Counted from the stretch's first letter, positions 24,189-33,712 are shown. The stretch: 64,000 nt of DNA from Variovorax paradoxus NBRC 15149 (GCF_001591365.1 NZ_BCUT01000001.1:806001-870000); one strand, 5' to 3'. Numbers and translations: made by a program. The notes: generated from the letters alone by a model not told the origin.

Positions 24189-24743
24189 ATGAAAATCGCT
24201 CAAGAAATCCGCGCCGGCAACGTCATCATGCACGGCAAGGACCCGATGGTCGTCCTCAAGACCGAATACAGCCGCGGCGGCCGCAACTCCGCCACCGTGC
24301 GCATGAAGCTCAAGAGCCTGATCGCCAACTTCAACACCGAAGTGGTCTTCAAGGCCGACGACAAGATCGACCAGATCGTGCTGGACAAGAAGGAGTGCAC
24401 CTACTCCTACTTCGCCGATCCGATGTACGTCTGCATGGACACCGAGTACAACCAGTACGAAGTCGAAGCCGAGAACATGGGCGACGCGCTCAACTACCTC
24501 GAAGACGGCATGCCGGTCGAAGTGGTGTTCTACGACGGCAAGGCCATCTCGGTCGAACTGCCGACCAGCGTCGAGCGCGAAATCACCTGGACCGAGCCGG
24601 CCGTCAAGGGCGACACCTCGGGCAAGGTGCTCAAGCCCGCCAAGATCGCCACCGGCTTCGAAGTGCCGGTGCCGCTGTTCGTGTCGCAAGGCGACAAGAT
24701 CGAAATCGACACCCGCACCGGCGAATACCGCAAGCGCGTCTAA
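24189..24743 (+). CDS. efp: Elongation factor P (Arg32 type)
   Basis: A 184-residue translation factor that binds between the P and E sites and promotes peptide bond formation at polyproline stretches. The modification loop reads S-R-G-G-R-N-S-A with Arg at position 32, the residue that EarP rhamnosylates; Lys-type EF-P enzymes are not needed. The three beta-barrel domains are complete and the C-terminus ends in [11 protein letters not shown], as in the family. The gene follows earP and is closed by an intrinsic terminator. Confidence 0.98.
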   Translation: MKIAQEIRAGNVIMHGKDPMVVLKTEYSRGGRNSATVRMKLKSLIANFNTEVVFKADDKIDQIVLDKKECTYSYFADPMYVCMDTEYNQYEVEAENMGDALNYLEDGMPVEVVFYDGKAISVELPTSVEREITWTEPAVKGDTSGKVLKPAKIATGFEVPVPLFVSQGDKIEIDTRTGEYRKRV

Positions 24744-24780
24744 GCCCGCACCCCTGCTGGCTGGCCAGCACCCAACGACA

Positions 24781-24803
24781 AGGGCTCCGCAAGGAGCCTT
24801 TTT
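24781..24803 (+). terminator. Intrinsic terminator of efp
   Basis: GGCTCC-GCAA-GGAGCC forms a 6-bp stem with a stable tetraloop, extended by A-T and G-T pairs, and is followed by TTTTT. It lies 38 bases after the efp stop. Confidence 0.85.
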
Positions 24804-24829
24804 CCGTTGATGGGCTTACCCTTGCGCCC

Positions 24830-25609
24830 ATGAACACGTCCGCCAGCGTCCGCACCGAGATCGATGGGCCGGTCAGCACCATCGTCATGAGCCGCCCGAA
24901 GCAGCGCAACGCCGTCGACCGGCCCATGGCCGACGCGCTGCGCGCCGCCTTCGAGCGCTTCGAAGCCGATCAAAGCCAGCGCGTTGCGGTGCTCTGGGGC
25001 GAGCACGGCAGCTTCTGCGCCGGCGCCGACCTGGGCGCGGTCGGCGACCCCGCGCGCCGCAACGAACTCGACCCCGAGGGCGGCGGCACGGGCCCGATGG
25101 GCCCGACCCGCATGGCGCTTGCCAAGCCCCTGATCGCCGCCATCAGCGGCCATGCGGTGGCCGGCGGCCTGGAGCTGGCGCTGCTGGCCGACCTGCGCGT
25201 GGCCGAGGAAGATGCCGTGCTCGGCGTGTTCTGCCGGCGCTGGGGCGTGCCGCTGATCGACGGCGGCACGGTGCGGCTGCCGCGCATCATTGGCATGGGC
25301 CGCGCGCTCGACCTGATCCTGACCGGACGGCCCGTGAGCGCCCCGGAAGCGCAGGCCATGGGCCTGGTCAACCGCGTGGTGCCGCTCGGCCAGGCCCGCC
25401 ACGCGGCCGAAGCGCTCGCGCGCGAGATCGCATCGTTCCCGCAGCAGTGCATGCTGGCGGACCGCCAATCCGCCCATGCCCAATGGAGCCTGCCGCTGGC
25501 CGATGCGCTGCGGCAGGAAGGCCGGCTCGGCGTGCCGATCGTCGCGGCCGAAGGCGTGGCCGGTGCCGAACGCTTCGTGCGCGGCGAGGGGCGCCACGGC
25601 ACCTTCTGA
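24830..25609 (+). CDS. Crotonase / enoyl-CoA hydratase family protein
   Basis: A 259-residue crotonase-fold protein. The oxyanion-hole segments H-G-S-F-C-A-G-A-D-L and S-G-H-A-V-A-G-G-L-E-L are present, and GGTVRLPRIIG aligns with the second catalytic region. By eye, the position of rat crotonase Glu144 is Cys here and Glu164 is Asp (R-A-L-D-L-I-L-T-G), so classic enoyl-CoA hydration is doubtful; the family also includes isomerases, hydrolases and decarboxylases. It sits just after the efp terminator and 62 bp before the LOG gene. Confidence 0.88.
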   Translation: MNTSASVRTEIDGPVSTIVMSRPKQRNAVDRPMADALRAAFERFEADQSQRVAVLWGEHGSFCAGADLGAVGDPARRNELDPEGGGTGPMGPTRMALAKPLIAAISGHAVAGGLELALLADLRVAEEDAVLGVFCRRWGVPLIDGGTVRLPRIIGMGRALDLILTGRPVSAPEAQAMGLVNRVVPLGQARHAAEALAREIASFPQQCMLADRQSAHAQWSLPLADALRQEGRLGVPIVAAEGVAGAERFVRGEGRHGTF

Positions 25610-25671
25610 GCTGCGGGGCGCCGCATCCGCGACGCTGCACAATGCTGCAAGTCTTCCTGTCCGATTTCTCC

Positions 25672-26535
25672 ATGAACAACACGCACGACCTTCACGACAA
25701 GCGCCTCGCGGACGCCTGGGCCACCCTCAAGGCGCACGCCGAAAAGGGCCTCCCCCTCGATCCCGATCCTTCGCGCCTCGCCTTTGCCGATCCGGAATTC
25801 CTGCTGCGCCGCGAAACCCGCGGCATCCGCATGCAGCTCGAGCTGATGAAGCCCGACCTGGAGCAGCGCGCCCACGGCATCGAGAACACCGTGGTGGTGT
25901 TCGGCAGCGCGCGCTTTCGCAGCGAGGAAGAAGCAGCCGCGCTGGTCGCGCAGGCCGAAGCCGCCGGCGATGCGGTGGCGGCCGAGCGCTGGCGCCGCCT
26001 GGCGCGCAGCTCGCACTACTACGAGAAGGCCCGCGCCTTCGGCAAGCTGGTGGCGGAGTTCAGCAACGGCAAGGAGCCCGAGGACAAGCTCTTTGTCTGC
26101 ACCGGCGGCGGCCCCGGCATCATGCAGGCGGCCAACCGCGGCGCGCACGAAGGCGGCGGCCTCTCGGTCGGCCTGGCCATCGCGCTGCCGATGGAAGAAG
26201 AAGCCAACCCCTACGTCACGCCGGCGCTGAGCTTCAAGTTCCACTACTTCGCGATCCGCAAGATGCATTTCATGATGCGTGCCAAGGCGCTGGTGGCGTT
26301 TCCGGGCGGCTTCGGCACGCTGGACGAGCTGTTCGAGGTGATCACGCTGGTGCAGACCCGCAAGTCGAAGCCGGTGCCGATCGTGCTGTTCGGCTCGGCC
26401 TACTGGAAGAAGCTGGTCGACTTTGACTTCCTGGTCGAGGAAGGCGTGATCTCGCCGGCCGACGTGAAGCTCTTCGAATACGTCGACGCGCCCGAAGATG
26501 CCTGGGATGCGATCAAGCGCTTCTACAAGCTGTAG
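25672..26535 (+). CDS. LOG-family protein (putative lysine decarboxylase / nucleotide hydrolase)
   Basis: A 287-residue protein of the LOG (TIGR00730-like) family. Key marks are T-G-G-G-P-G-I-M-Q-A-A-N-R-G, the S-F-K-F-H-Y-F-A-I-R-K segment, and the signature PGGFGTLDELFE. Plant LOG enzymes release cytokinin bases from nucleoside monophosphates and bacterial relatives act on AMP-like compounds; the long version here carries an N-terminal helical extension of about 90 residues. An ATG ten codons upstream is a second start candidate; neither has a clear ribosome site. Confidence 0.87.
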   Translation: MNNTHDLHDKRLADAWATLKAHAEKGLPLDPDPSRLAFADPEFLLRRETRGIRMQLELMKPDLEQRAHGIENTVVVFGSARFRSEEEAAALVAQAEAAGDAVAAERWRRLARSSHYYEKARAFGKLVAEFSNGKEPEDKLFVCTGGGPGIMQAANRGAHEGGGLSVGLAIALPMEEEANPYVTPALSFKFHYFAIRKMHFMMRAKALVAFPGGFGTLDELFEVITLVQTRKSKPVPIVLFGSAYWKKLVDFDFLVEEGVISPADVKLFEYVDAPEDAWDAIKRFYKL

Positions 26536-26560
26536 TCCGGTTCCAGGCTCCGGCGGCATC

Positions 26561-26578
26561 GCCCCGCCTCCGCGGGGC
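26561..26578. terminator. Hairpin between convergent LOG and MFS genes
   Basis: GCCCCGC-CTCC-GCGGGGC is a 7-bp GC-rich stem with a 4-base loop in the 45-bp space between two convergent genes. There is no clear T-run, so the call as terminator rests on position. Confidence 0.45.
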
Positions 26579-26580
26579 AG

Positions 26581-27744
26581 CTAGACCTTCAAGCCCCAGG
26601 TCGCCCGCGCCCCCAGCACAACCACGCCGCCCACCACCCAGAAGACGCCCGCGATGCCGATCAGCGCGCCGATCGAGCCGAACAGCATCGGCATGGCCAC
26701 GCTCGAGGCGTTGATGGTCATGAGGCGCAGGCCCAGCGCCTCGCCGTGCCGCGCATGCGGCGTGATCTGGTGCAGCATGCTCATCACCATCGGCTGCACC
26801 GCGCCGAGCGCAAAGCCCAGGATCACCGAGCACAGGCCCATGCTCCAGGCCGAATCGAGCAGCGGATAGACCGCGAACACCAGCGCCGTGACGAGGGTGG
26901 AGCTCAGGATCACGCTTCGCTCCGAAGCGCGCGAGGCCACCAGCGGCAGCACCACCCGGATGGCCGCCGCTGCAATGGCGAAGGCGCCGAGGATGGAACC
27001 GATCATCGACGCGCTGATGCCGCGGTCATGCCCCAGCACCGGCAGCACGAAGGCATGCACGTCCCAGCTCGACGATTGCAGCCAGTTCACGAACAGCAGG
27101 CGGCGGAACATCGGCTCGCGCAGCAGGTCCCAGGCGCGCGTGGGCGCGGCGCCGGCGGCGGGTGCCGCAGGCGGCGGTTCGTGCGCGCCGCGCGCCAGCA
27201 GCCAGCAGGCGATGGGGAAAGCCGCCATCACCGCAAAGCAGACCCGGAACGCCAGCATGTCCGCAGGGGCTCGCCCTGCATGGTCGATGAGCATGCCGGC
27301 GACGAAAGGGCCGATGAAATTGGCGACCGCGGGCGCTATCGCAAGCCAGCTGAACACGCGCTTGAGCTGCGTGGCGTTGGTCGCGGAGCGGCCCACGTGG
27401 CGCTGCAGCGCAATGACGGTCGCGCCGGTGGCGCCGCCGGTCAGCAGCGCCGCGATGCACATCATTGGAAAGGTCGGAAAGGCGAGCACGAGTGCTGCGC
27501 CGGCCGAAGCCGCAATGACCGACAGCCACAGCGGCCGCTTGAACCCGTACCGGTCGGCAAAGCGCCCCGCCGGCAGCGCCAGGAACACCTGCGTGAGCGC
27601 GAACAGCGCGATCAGCACGCCGACGGCCGCCGCGCTGTAGCCCAGTTGCAGCGCCAGCAGCGGGGTTGCGAGCCGCATGCCGGCCATGGTGGCGTGCAGG
27701 CAGACCTGGGCGCCGATCACGCGCAGCAGTTCGGAGCCTTTCAC
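26581..27744 (-). CDS. MFS transporter
   Basis: A 387-residue inner-membrane protein with about twelve hydrophobic segments. The loop between segments 2 and 3 reads G-R-F-A-D-R-Y-G-F-K-R, the standard MFS signature, and R-H-V-G-R appears in the 4-5 region. A hydrophilic Ala/Pro-rich loop divides the two halves. The GTG start overlaps the stop of rmuC (GTGA), so it is translated with it. The substrate is unknown; drug or metabolite export are both possible. Confidence 0.88.
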   Translation of the reverse strand: MKGSELLRVIGAQVCLHATMAGMRLATPLLALQLGYSAAAVGVLIALFALTQVFLALPAGRFADRYGFKRPLWLSVIAASAGAALVLAFPTFPMMCIAALLTGGATGATVIALQRHVGRSATNATQLKRVFSWLAIAPAVANFIGPFVAGMLIDHAGRAPADMLAFRVCFAVMAAFPIACWLLARGAHEPPPAAPAAGAAPTRAWDLLREPMFRRLLFVNWLQSSSWDVHAFVLPVLGHDRGISASMIGSILGAFAIAAAAIRVVLPLVASRASERSVILSSTLVTALVFAVYPLLDSAWSMGLCSVILGFALGAVQPMVMSMLHQITPHARHGEALGLRLMTINASSVAMPMLFGSIGALIGIAGVFWVVGGVVVLGARATWGLKV

Positions 27745-29108
27745 GGGGTGTCGTCGCCCTCGCTGTCTGCGGTGGGAGGCAGCAGCACCTGCGACTGGGC
27801 CTCGGGCAGCGCCTCGACCTTGCGCAGCGCCAGGCGCATCTGCTTGGCGCGCGTGTCGGCCTTGTCGAGCGTGTCGGAGGCCTTGGCCACCTGCTCCTTG
27901 ATGCGCGAGACCCATTCGCCATAGCGCTCGAACTCGGTCTTGACCGCGCCCAGCACCTTCCAGACCTCGGAGGCCTGCTGCTCGAGCGCCAGCGTGCGAA
28001 AGCCCATGTGCAGGCTGTTGAGCATGGCAAGCAGGGTGGTGGGGCCGGCCAGCGTGACGCGGTGCTGGCGCTGGATGGCGTCCATCAGGCCCGGGCGGCG
28101 CAGCACCTCGGCATAGAGGCTTTCGACCGGCAGGAAAAGAATGGCGAAGTCGGTGGTGTGCGGCGCCGCCAGGTAGTTCTCGGCGATCGAGCGGGCCTCC
28201 ACGCGGATGCGCGCCTCGAGCGCCTTGGCCGCGAGCTCGGCGCCGGGCGCGTCGGCGCGCTCGTGCGCATCGATCAGGCGCTCGTAGTCGTCGCGCGGAA
28301 ACTTGGCGTCGATCGGCAGCCACACCGGGGCGCCGTCGTCGCCGCGGCCCGGGAAGCGGATCGCGAAGTCCACGCGCTGGCCGCTGCGCGGCTTGGTCTC
28401 GATCTGCTTGGCGTACTGCTCGGGCGTGAGCACCTGCTCGAGCAGCGCCTCGAGCTGCACCTCGCCGAACACGCCGCGCGTCTTCACGTTGGTCAGCACA
28501 CGCTGCAGGCTGCCGACGCCGACGGCCAGCGTCTGCATCTCGCCCAGGCCCTTGTGCACCTGCTCGAGCCGGTCGGCCACCTGCTTGAAGCTCTCGCCCA
28601 GGCGGGCTTCGAGCGTGCTCTGCAGCTTCTCGTCGACGGTCTTGCGCATCTCGTCGAGCTTGGCGGTGTTGCTCTGCTGCAGCTGCGCGAGCTGCGCTTC
28701 CATGGTCGCGCGCACTTCCGACAGGCGGCGCGCATTGGATTCGCTCAGGCCCTGGAGCTGGGTGTTGAGCGTGTCGGCCAGCGTCTTCTGCAAGGAGGCG
28801 AGCTGCAGCGAGAAGGCATCGAGCTGGGCGTTCTGCGTGCGGGTGGCTTCGGCGCCCTGCTGCACCAGCGCCTGCTGGAAGGTGGCGAAGGCCTGCGCGG
28901 TTTCCTGCCGCGCGCCGCGCGAACTTTCGCCGATCTCGTGGCGCAGTTCGCGCTCGGTGCGTTCGTTGGCGGTGCCCATGGCGGACAGCACGGAGAGCAG
29001 TTCGCTGTGGTCGGGCGCCGGCTGGCGGCGAGCCAGCAGCCAGACCGCGAGCACCAGCTGGACCACCGCAAGGGCGGCCAGCAGAAGAAGAATCAGGGAA
29101 GTGTCCAA
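27741..29108 (-). CDS. rmuC: DNA recombination protein RmuC
   Basis: A 455-residue protein with one N-terminal membrane helix (about residues 5-25), a long coiled coil of about 180 residues rich in Gln, Leu and Ala, and a C-terminal RmuC nuclease-like domain. The domain carries R-G-V-F-G-E-V-Q-L-E, P-I-D-A-K-F-P-R-D-D-Y-E, and D-F-A-I-L-F-L-P-V-E-S-L-Y-A-E, all typical. In E. coli rmuC limits rearrangements at short inverted repeats. It is followed by an overlapping MFS gene. Confidence 0.94.
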   Translation of the reverse strand: MDTSLILLLLAALAVVQLVLAVWLLARRQPAPDHSELLSVLSAMGTANERTERELRHEIGESSRGARQETAQAFATFQQALVQQGAEATRTQNAQLDAFSLQLASLQKTLADTLNTQLQGLSESNARRLSEVRATMEAQLAQLQQSNTAKLDEMRKTVDEKLQSTLEARLGESFKQVADRLEQVHKGLGEMQTLAVGVGSLQRVLTNVKTRGVFGEVQLEALLEQVLTPEQYAKQIETKPRSGQRVDFAIRFPGRGDDGAPVWLPIDAKFPRDDYERLIDAHERADAPGAELAAKALEARIRVEARSIAENYLAAPHTTDFAILFLPVESLYAEVLRRPGLMDAIQRQHRVTLAGPTTLLAMLNSLHMGFRTLALEQQASEVWKVLGAVKTEFERYGEWVSRIKEQVAKASDTLDKADTRAKQMRLALRKVEALPEAQSQVLLPPTADSEGDDTP

Positions 29109-29133
29109 GGTGACGATGAGGGTCCGTGTTTAT

Positions 29134-30120
29134 TTACTTGGCGGCGGGCGGAACGGGCGTGACGGGCGTCAGTGCGCCCTTGCCGCTGAACCAGGCAATG
29201 AGGTTGTCGGCCGCGAGATCGGCCATGGCGCGGCGCGTGGGCACGGTGGCGCTTGCGATGTGCGGCGTCAGCACCACGTTGGGCACGGTCAGCAGGTCGG
29301 GGTGGACCTTGGGTTCGCCCTCGAACACGTCGAGCCCCGCCGCGGCAATGCGCCTTTCGCGCAGCGCCACGGCCAGCGCCGCGTCGTCGACGATGCCGCC
29401 GCGCGCGATGTTCACCAGCGTGGCGGTCGGCTTCATCAGCGAGATCTCGGCCGCGCCGATGGTGTGGTGCGACGCCGGCGAGTACGGCACCACCAGCACC
29501 ACGTGGTCCGCCGTCTTGAGCAGCTCTTCCTTGCTCAGGTAGCTGGCCTTGCATTCGGCCTCCAGCGCCGCATCGAGCCGCGAACGGTTGTGGTAGACCA
29601 CCTTCATGCCGAAGCCGTGCGCGCCGCGCTTGGCAATGCCCTGGCCAATGCGGCCCATGCCGATGATGCCGAGCGTGGCGCCGTGGATGTCGGAGCCCGC
29701 GAACATGTCGAAGCTCCACTTCTGCCACTTGCCTGCGCGCAGGAAGTGTTCGCTCTCGGTGATGCGGCGGGCCGTGGCCATGAGCAGCGCAAAGCCGAAG
29801 TCGGCCGTGGTCTCGGTGAGCACGTCGGGTGCATTGGTGCCGAGCACGCCGTGCGCGGCCATGGCGTCGACGTCGAAGTTGTTGTAGCCCACCGCCATGT
29901 TGGCGCAGATCTTCAGGTCGGGGCAGGCGTCGAGCAGCGCGGCGTCGATGCGCTCGCTGCCGGTGGTGAAGGCGCCCTGCTTGCCTTGCAGCCTGGCGAT
30001 CAGCTGCTCCTTGCTCCAGCTTTCGTCGGCCTGGTTCGACTCGACTTCGAAATGCTGCGAGAGGCGCTCGATGGTCTCGGGAAAGATCGCGCGTGCGACC
30101 AGGATCTTGGGCTTGCTCAT
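29134..30120 (-). CDS. D-2-hydroxyacid dehydrogenase (glyoxylate/hydroxypyruvate reductase type)
   Basis: A 328-residue NAD(P)-dependent oxidoreductase. The Rossmann motif is GIIGMGRIGQGIA with HNRSR after the second strand, which favours NADPH. Catalytic residues appear in N-I-A-R-G-G (Arg), in the G-L-D-V-F-E-G-E-P region (Glu) and in T-P-H-I-A-S-A-T (His). The family reduces glyoxylate, hydroxypyruvate or other 2-ketoacids. It is 11 bp downstream of the antiporter gene and probably in the same transcript. Confidence 0.9.
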   Translation of the reverse strand: MSKPKILVARAIFPETIERLSQHFEVESNQADESWSKEQLIARLQGKQGAFTTGSERIDAALLDACPDLKICANMAVGYNNFDVDAMAAHGVLGTNAPDVLTETTADFGFALLMATARRITESEHFLRAGKWQKWSFDMFAGSDIHGATLGIIGMGRIGQGIAKRGAHGFGMKVVYHNRSRLDAALEAECKASYLSKEELLKTADHVVLVVPYSPASHHTIGAAEISLMKPTATLVNIARGGIVDDAALAVALRERRIAAAGLDVFEGEPKVHPDLLTVPNVVLTPHIASATVPTRRAMADLAADNLIAWFSGKGALTPVTPVPPAAK

Positions 30121-30131
30121 GATGTCTGCTC

Positions 30132-31544
30132 TCAACGGAAGAAGATGAAGGTGGAAAGGACGAACAGCGGAATCAGCACGACCACGGACCAGCCCATGTA
30201 CCCGAAGAAGCTCGGCATGCGCACGCCGCGGCTTTCGGCAATGGCCTTGACCATGAGGTTGGGCGCGTTGCCGATGTAGCTGTTGGCACCCATGAACACG
30301 GAGCCGGCCGAAACTGCGGCCAGCGTGGTAGCGTAGGTGGTCATGAGCGTGGCCGGATCGCCGCCTGCGGTGTTGAAGAACACGAGGTAGGTCGGCGCGT
30401 TGTCCAGGAACGAGCTCAGGATGCCGGAGGCCCAGAAATACATGGCCGGATCGGGCTGGCCGTCGGGCCTCGTCACCGCCGCGATCACGGGCGCGAACGC
30501 CCCGTGCGCGCCGGCCTTGAGCATCGCGATCACCGGGATGATGGTCAGGAAGATGCCCGCGAACAGCTTGGCCACCTCGGCCATCGGACCCCATTCGAAC
30601 TGGTTGTCGGCATGCACCTTGGCCGCGGTGGTCTTGAACGAGACGAGCGTGATGGCAATGAGCCCGATGTCGCGCACCAGCCCCGGCAGCCCGACGTGCG
30701 TGCCGAACACCTCGAAGCCGACGGGCGATTTCCAGACGCCGGAAAGCAGCACGAAGAAGACGATTCCGCCCAGCAGCCAGAAGTTGGCGGCGCCGTCGAA
30801 GCCGACGCGCCGGGTGTCCGGCGTCGGGTCGAACGGCAGCACGCCTTCCTTGCGGTAGAGGTGGCGGTCGATGACGTAGAACAGCGCCAGCAGCATGCCG
30901 ACGAGGAACAGCGTGTTGGGCAGGATGTTGCGCGCCGTCCAGAAGAAATCGACGCCTTTCAGGAAGCCGAGGAACAGCGGCGGGTCGCCGAGCGGCGTGA
31001 GCGAGCCGCCCGCATTCGAGACGATGAAGATGAAGAACACCACCACGTGCGCCTTGCTCACGCGGTTGTCGTTGGCGCGGATCAACGGGCGAATCAAGAG
31101 CATCGACGCGCCCGTGGTTCCCATGAGGCTCGCGAGCACTGCGCCAATCGCAAGGATGGCCGTGTTGAGGCCGGGCGCGCCATGCAGGTTGCCGCGGATG
31201 TGGATGCCGCCCGCCACCGTGAACAGCGCCGTGAGCAGGATGATGAAGGGGATGTATTCCTCCACCAGCGCGTGCACGAACTGGGAGCCGGCCAGCGGCG
31301 CGCCATGGATCGCGGCAAAGGGAAGCAGGAACGCCAGCGCCCAGGCGGCGGAGATCTTGCCGTAGTGGTGGTGCCAGACCGACGGGGCCAGCAGCGGCAT
31401 CAGCGCAATCGACAGCAGGATGCCCGCGAACGGAACACCCCAGAGCGCCGACAGCTTGCTGCCGTCGAGCTCGGCCGCCATGGCCAGCGCGGGGAACATC
31501 ATCGGCAGCGCTGCGGCTGCCGCAAGGCGGATTGTTTTTTTCAT
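30132..31544 (-). CDS. NhaD/ArsB-superfamily sodium:proton antiporter
   Basis: A 470-residue membrane protein with roughly twelve to thirteen hydrophobic segments and a cleavable or anchoring N-terminal segment. The T-T-G-A-S-M-L-L-I-R-P motif and the F-I-V-S-N-A-G-G-S-L-T-P-L-G-D-P-P-L segment are typical of NhaD-type antiporters and related ion transporters. A second family motif, F-L-D-N-A-P-T-Y-L-V-F, lies near the C-terminus. It is expected to exchange Na+ or Li+ for H+ across the inner membrane; citrate-type transport is the alternative within the superfamily. Confidence 0.87.
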   Translation of the reverse strand: MKKTIRLAAAAALPMMFPALAMAAELDGSKLSALWGVPFAGILLSIALMPLLAPSVWHHHYGKISAAWALAFLLPFAAIHGAPLAGSQFVHALVEEYIPFIILLTALFTVAGGIHIRGNLHGAPGLNTAILAIGAVLASLMGTTGASMLLIRPLIRANDNRVSKAHVVVFFIFIVSNAGGSLTPLGDPPLFLGFLKGVDFFWTARNILPNTLFLVGMLLALFYVIDRHLYRKEGVLPFDPTPDTRRVGFDGAANFWLLGGIVFFVLLSGVWKSPVGFEVFGTHVGLPGLVRDIGLIAITLVSFKTTAAKVHADNQFEWGPMAEVAKLFAGIFLTIIPVIAMLKAGAHGAFAPVIAAVTRPDGQPDPAMYFWASGILSSFLDNAPTYLVFFNTAGGDPATLMTTYATTLAAVSAGSVFMGANSYIGNAPNLMVKAIAESRGVRMPSFFGYMGWSVVVLIPLFVLSTFIFFR

Positions 31545-31570
31545 CGGGGCCGTACCGTACCAGACGCGCG

Positions 31571-32791
31571 TCAGGCCGGCGGCTGCTCGATCTCGAACAC
31601 CTGGCGCAGGTAGGCCAGGTATTTTTCGTCCTCGCACATGTTCTTGGAAGGCGTGTCCGACAGCTTGGCCACCGGCTGGCCGTTGCAGTTGATCATCTTG
31701 ATGACGATCTGCAGCGGCTCGTAGCCGAGGTCGTTGGTGAGGTTGGTGCCGATGCCGAACGCCAGCTGGCAGCGGCCGCGGAACTGCTGGTAGAGCTCGA
31801 CGGTGCGCGGCACCGTGAGGCTGTCGCTGAAGATCAGCGTCTTGGTGCGCGGATCGACCCGGTTGGCGATGTAGTGCGCCAGCATGCGCTCGCCCCACTG
31901 GAACGGATCGCCGCTGTCATGGCGCGCACCGTCGAACAGCTTGCAGAAGTACAGGTCGAAGTCGCGCAGGAAGGCGCTCATGCCGTAGACGTCGGACAGC
32001 GCAATGCCCAGGTCGCCGCGGTATTCGCGGGCCCAGCTCTCGAAGCCGAAGATCTGGCTGTCGCGCAGCCGCGGGCCGAGCCCCTGGCAGGCCTGAAGGT
32101 ATTCGTGCGCCATGGTGCCGAGCGGAATCAGGCCGAGCTTCATCGCATAGAGCACGTTGCTGGTGCCCGCGAGCTGGGGCAGCCGCGCACCGGGCTCGGC
32201 CTGCGCCGGCGGCGAGGTGACGGCACCGAGCCTGGCGGTCAGCGTGCGCAGCACCTCTTCATGCCAGTCCTTGGAAAAGCGGCGGCGCGTGCCGTAGTCG
32301 GCAATCTTGAGGTCCGACAGGCCGGCATCCTGCAGCTGCCCGATCTTGGTCTCCAGGCGCCGCCGGCCTTCCTCGAGGTCGGGCTTCTTCTGCGTGTTGC
32401 GGAAGTAGACCTCGTTCACGATGGCCAGCACCGGAATCTCGAACAGGATGGTGTGCAGCCACGGCCCCTTGATGCGGATCTCGAGCTCGCCCGAGGGCTG
32501 GGGCGTGATGGAGATGTACTTTTCGTTGAGCCGGAACAGGCCCAGGAAGTCGACGAAGTCGCTCTTGATGAAGCGCATCGAGCGCAGGTAGGCCAGCTCG
32601 GCGTCCCGGAACTGCAGCGAGCAGAGGCTTCGCACCTCTTCGCGGATCTGCCCCGCGAACTGCGCCAGGTCGATGCCGGGGTTGCGGCACTTGAACCGGT
32701 ACTCGACCTGGGCGCCCGGGAAGTGATGCAGCACGACCTGCATCATGGTGAACTTGTAGAGGTCGGTGTCGAGCAGGCTGTGAATGATCAT
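31571..32791 (-). CDS. pncB: Nicotinate phosphoribosyltransferase
   Basis: A 406-residue enzyme of NAD salvage that makes nicotinate mononucleotide from nicotinate and PRPP with ATP hydrolysis. The N-terminus [14 protein letters not shown] and the region around [12 protein letters not shown] are diagnostic; E-Y-R-F-K-C-R-N and M-A-H-E-Y-L-Q are also conserved. Length is normal. The gene lies 26 bp upstream of the antiporter gene on the same strand and diverges from csbD. Confidence 0.96.
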   Translation of the reverse strand: MIIHSLLDTDLYKFTMMQVVLHHFPGAQVEYRFKCRNPGIDLAQFAGQIREEVRSLCSLQFRDAELAYLRSMRFIKSDFVDFLGLFRLNEKYISITPQPSGELEIRIKGPWLHTILFEIPVLAIVNEVYFRNTQKKPDLEEGRRRLETKIGQLQDAGLSDLKIADYGTRRRFSKDWHEEVLRTLTARLGAVTSPPAQAEPGARLPQLAGTSNVLYAMKLGLIPLGTMAHEYLQACQGLGPRLRDSQIFGFESWAREYRGDLGIALSDVYGMSAFLRDFDLYFCKLFDGARHDSGDPFQWGERMLAHYIANRVDPRTKTLIFSDSLTVPRTVELYQQFRGRCQLAFGIGTNLTNDLGYEPLQIVIKMINCNGQPVAKLSDTPSKNMCEDEKYLAYLRQVFEIEQPPA

Positions 32792-32967
32792 GGTGCGGCG
32801 CGCGTTGTCCCAAGCTTTTCGGCGTGCGTTCGATTATCACGGGCGCCGTCGGCTTGTGCCTACGGCGCCAGCACTGGGCGTCCTACCGCCAGGGTGAATG
32901 GCCCCCGCGACAGTGCGTTCACGGCAGCCGGGGAGCTCGCCGAATCCATCTTTTCAAGGAGATTCGC

Positions 32968-33201
32968 ATGAACAAGGACACCATTGCAGGCAACTGGAAA
33001 CAGCTCAAGGGCAAGGTCAAGGAGCAATGGGGCAAGTTGACCGACGATGACTTCGACGTGATTGCCGGCAAGCGCGACCAGCTGCTGGGCCGCATCCAGG
33101 AACGCCACGGCATCAGCCGCGACGAGGCCGAAAAACAGGTCCGGGACTGGGAAACGCGCGACGGCCGCACGCCGGAAGCGCTCTGGTACGAGAAGTACTG
33201 A
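32968..33201 (+). CDS. CsbD-family stress protein
   Basis: A 77-residue hydrophilic protein of the CsbD family, whose members are induced by general stress and have no known activity. The family pattern N-W-K-Q-L-K-G-K-V-K-E-Q-W-G-K-L-T-D-D-D near the N-terminus and G-K-R-D-Q-L-L-G-R-I-Q after it are clear. A good AAGGAGA site precedes the ATG. A 176-bp region separates it from divergent pncB and must contain both promoters. It is followed by a periplasmic protein gene in the same direction. Confidence 0.92.
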   Translation: MNKDTIAGNWKQLKGKVKEQWGKLTDDDFDVIAGKRDQLLGRIQERHGISRDEAEKQVRDWETRDGRTPEALWYEKY

Positions 33202-33239
33202 GCTCCCGATTCCTCTCTGAACAGCAAAGGAAGAACACC

Positions 33240-33656
33240 ATGAAAAAGCACCTGCTCATGCTCGCTCTTGCATCCACCTGCTTCATGGCCACCCAGGCGG
33301 GCGCCATGACCAAGGACGAATACAAGGCGGCCAAGGAAAAGATCGAAGCCGACTACAAGTCCGCCAAGGCCCAGTGCGACGCGATGAAGGACAACGCGAA
33401 GGACGTCTGCCAGAAGGAAGCCAAGGGCACGGAAGACGTGGCGAAGGCCGAACTCGAACAGCAGTACAAGCCGAGCGACGCCCATGCCCGCAAGGTGGCC
33501 GAGGAGAAGGTCAAGGCCACGTACGAAGTCGCCAAGGAAAAATGCGACGACCAGTCCGGCGATGCCAAGGCTGCCTGCGTGAAGCAGGCCAAGGCCGACG
33601 AGGCCCAGGGCAAGGCCGAGATCAAGGCCATGAAGAAGACGAAGACGGCCATGTAG
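33240..33656 (+). CDS. Periplasmic helical protein with internal duplication and two CX10C units
   Basis: A 138-residue protein with a signal peptide (residues 1-22, cleavage after A-G-A). The mature part is Lys/Ala-rich and helical. Two copies of one unit are visible at about 38-72 and 94-128: each has a Tyr, then C-x10-C (Cys46/Cys57 and Cys102/Cys113), then a Lys/Glu-rich tail ending in K-A-E. The 56-residue period shows an internal duplication; the four cysteines could form two disulfides in the periplasm. No named family was recognised. It follows csbD by 38 bp, so it may share stress control. Confidence 0.8.
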   Translation: MKKHLLMLALASTCFMATQAGAMTKDEYKAAKEKIEADYKSAKAQCDAMKDNAKDVCQKEAKGTEDVAKAELEQQYKPSDAHARKVAEEKVKATYEVAKEKCDDQSGDAKAACVKQAKADEAQGKAEIKAMKKTKTAM

Positions 33657-33677
33657 GCGCGGATCCCTCCGCACGGC

Positions 33678-33708
33678 AAAAAAAGCGCCCTCCTCGGGCG
33701 CTTTTTTT
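33678..33708. terminator. Bidirectional intrinsic terminator
   Basis: A perfect 13-bp inverted repeat, seven A then GCGCCC, loop TCCTC, GGGCGC then seven T, works on both strands. It separates the convergent periplasmic-protein and thioesterase genes. Confidence 0.95.
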
Positions 33709-33712
33709 GTGA

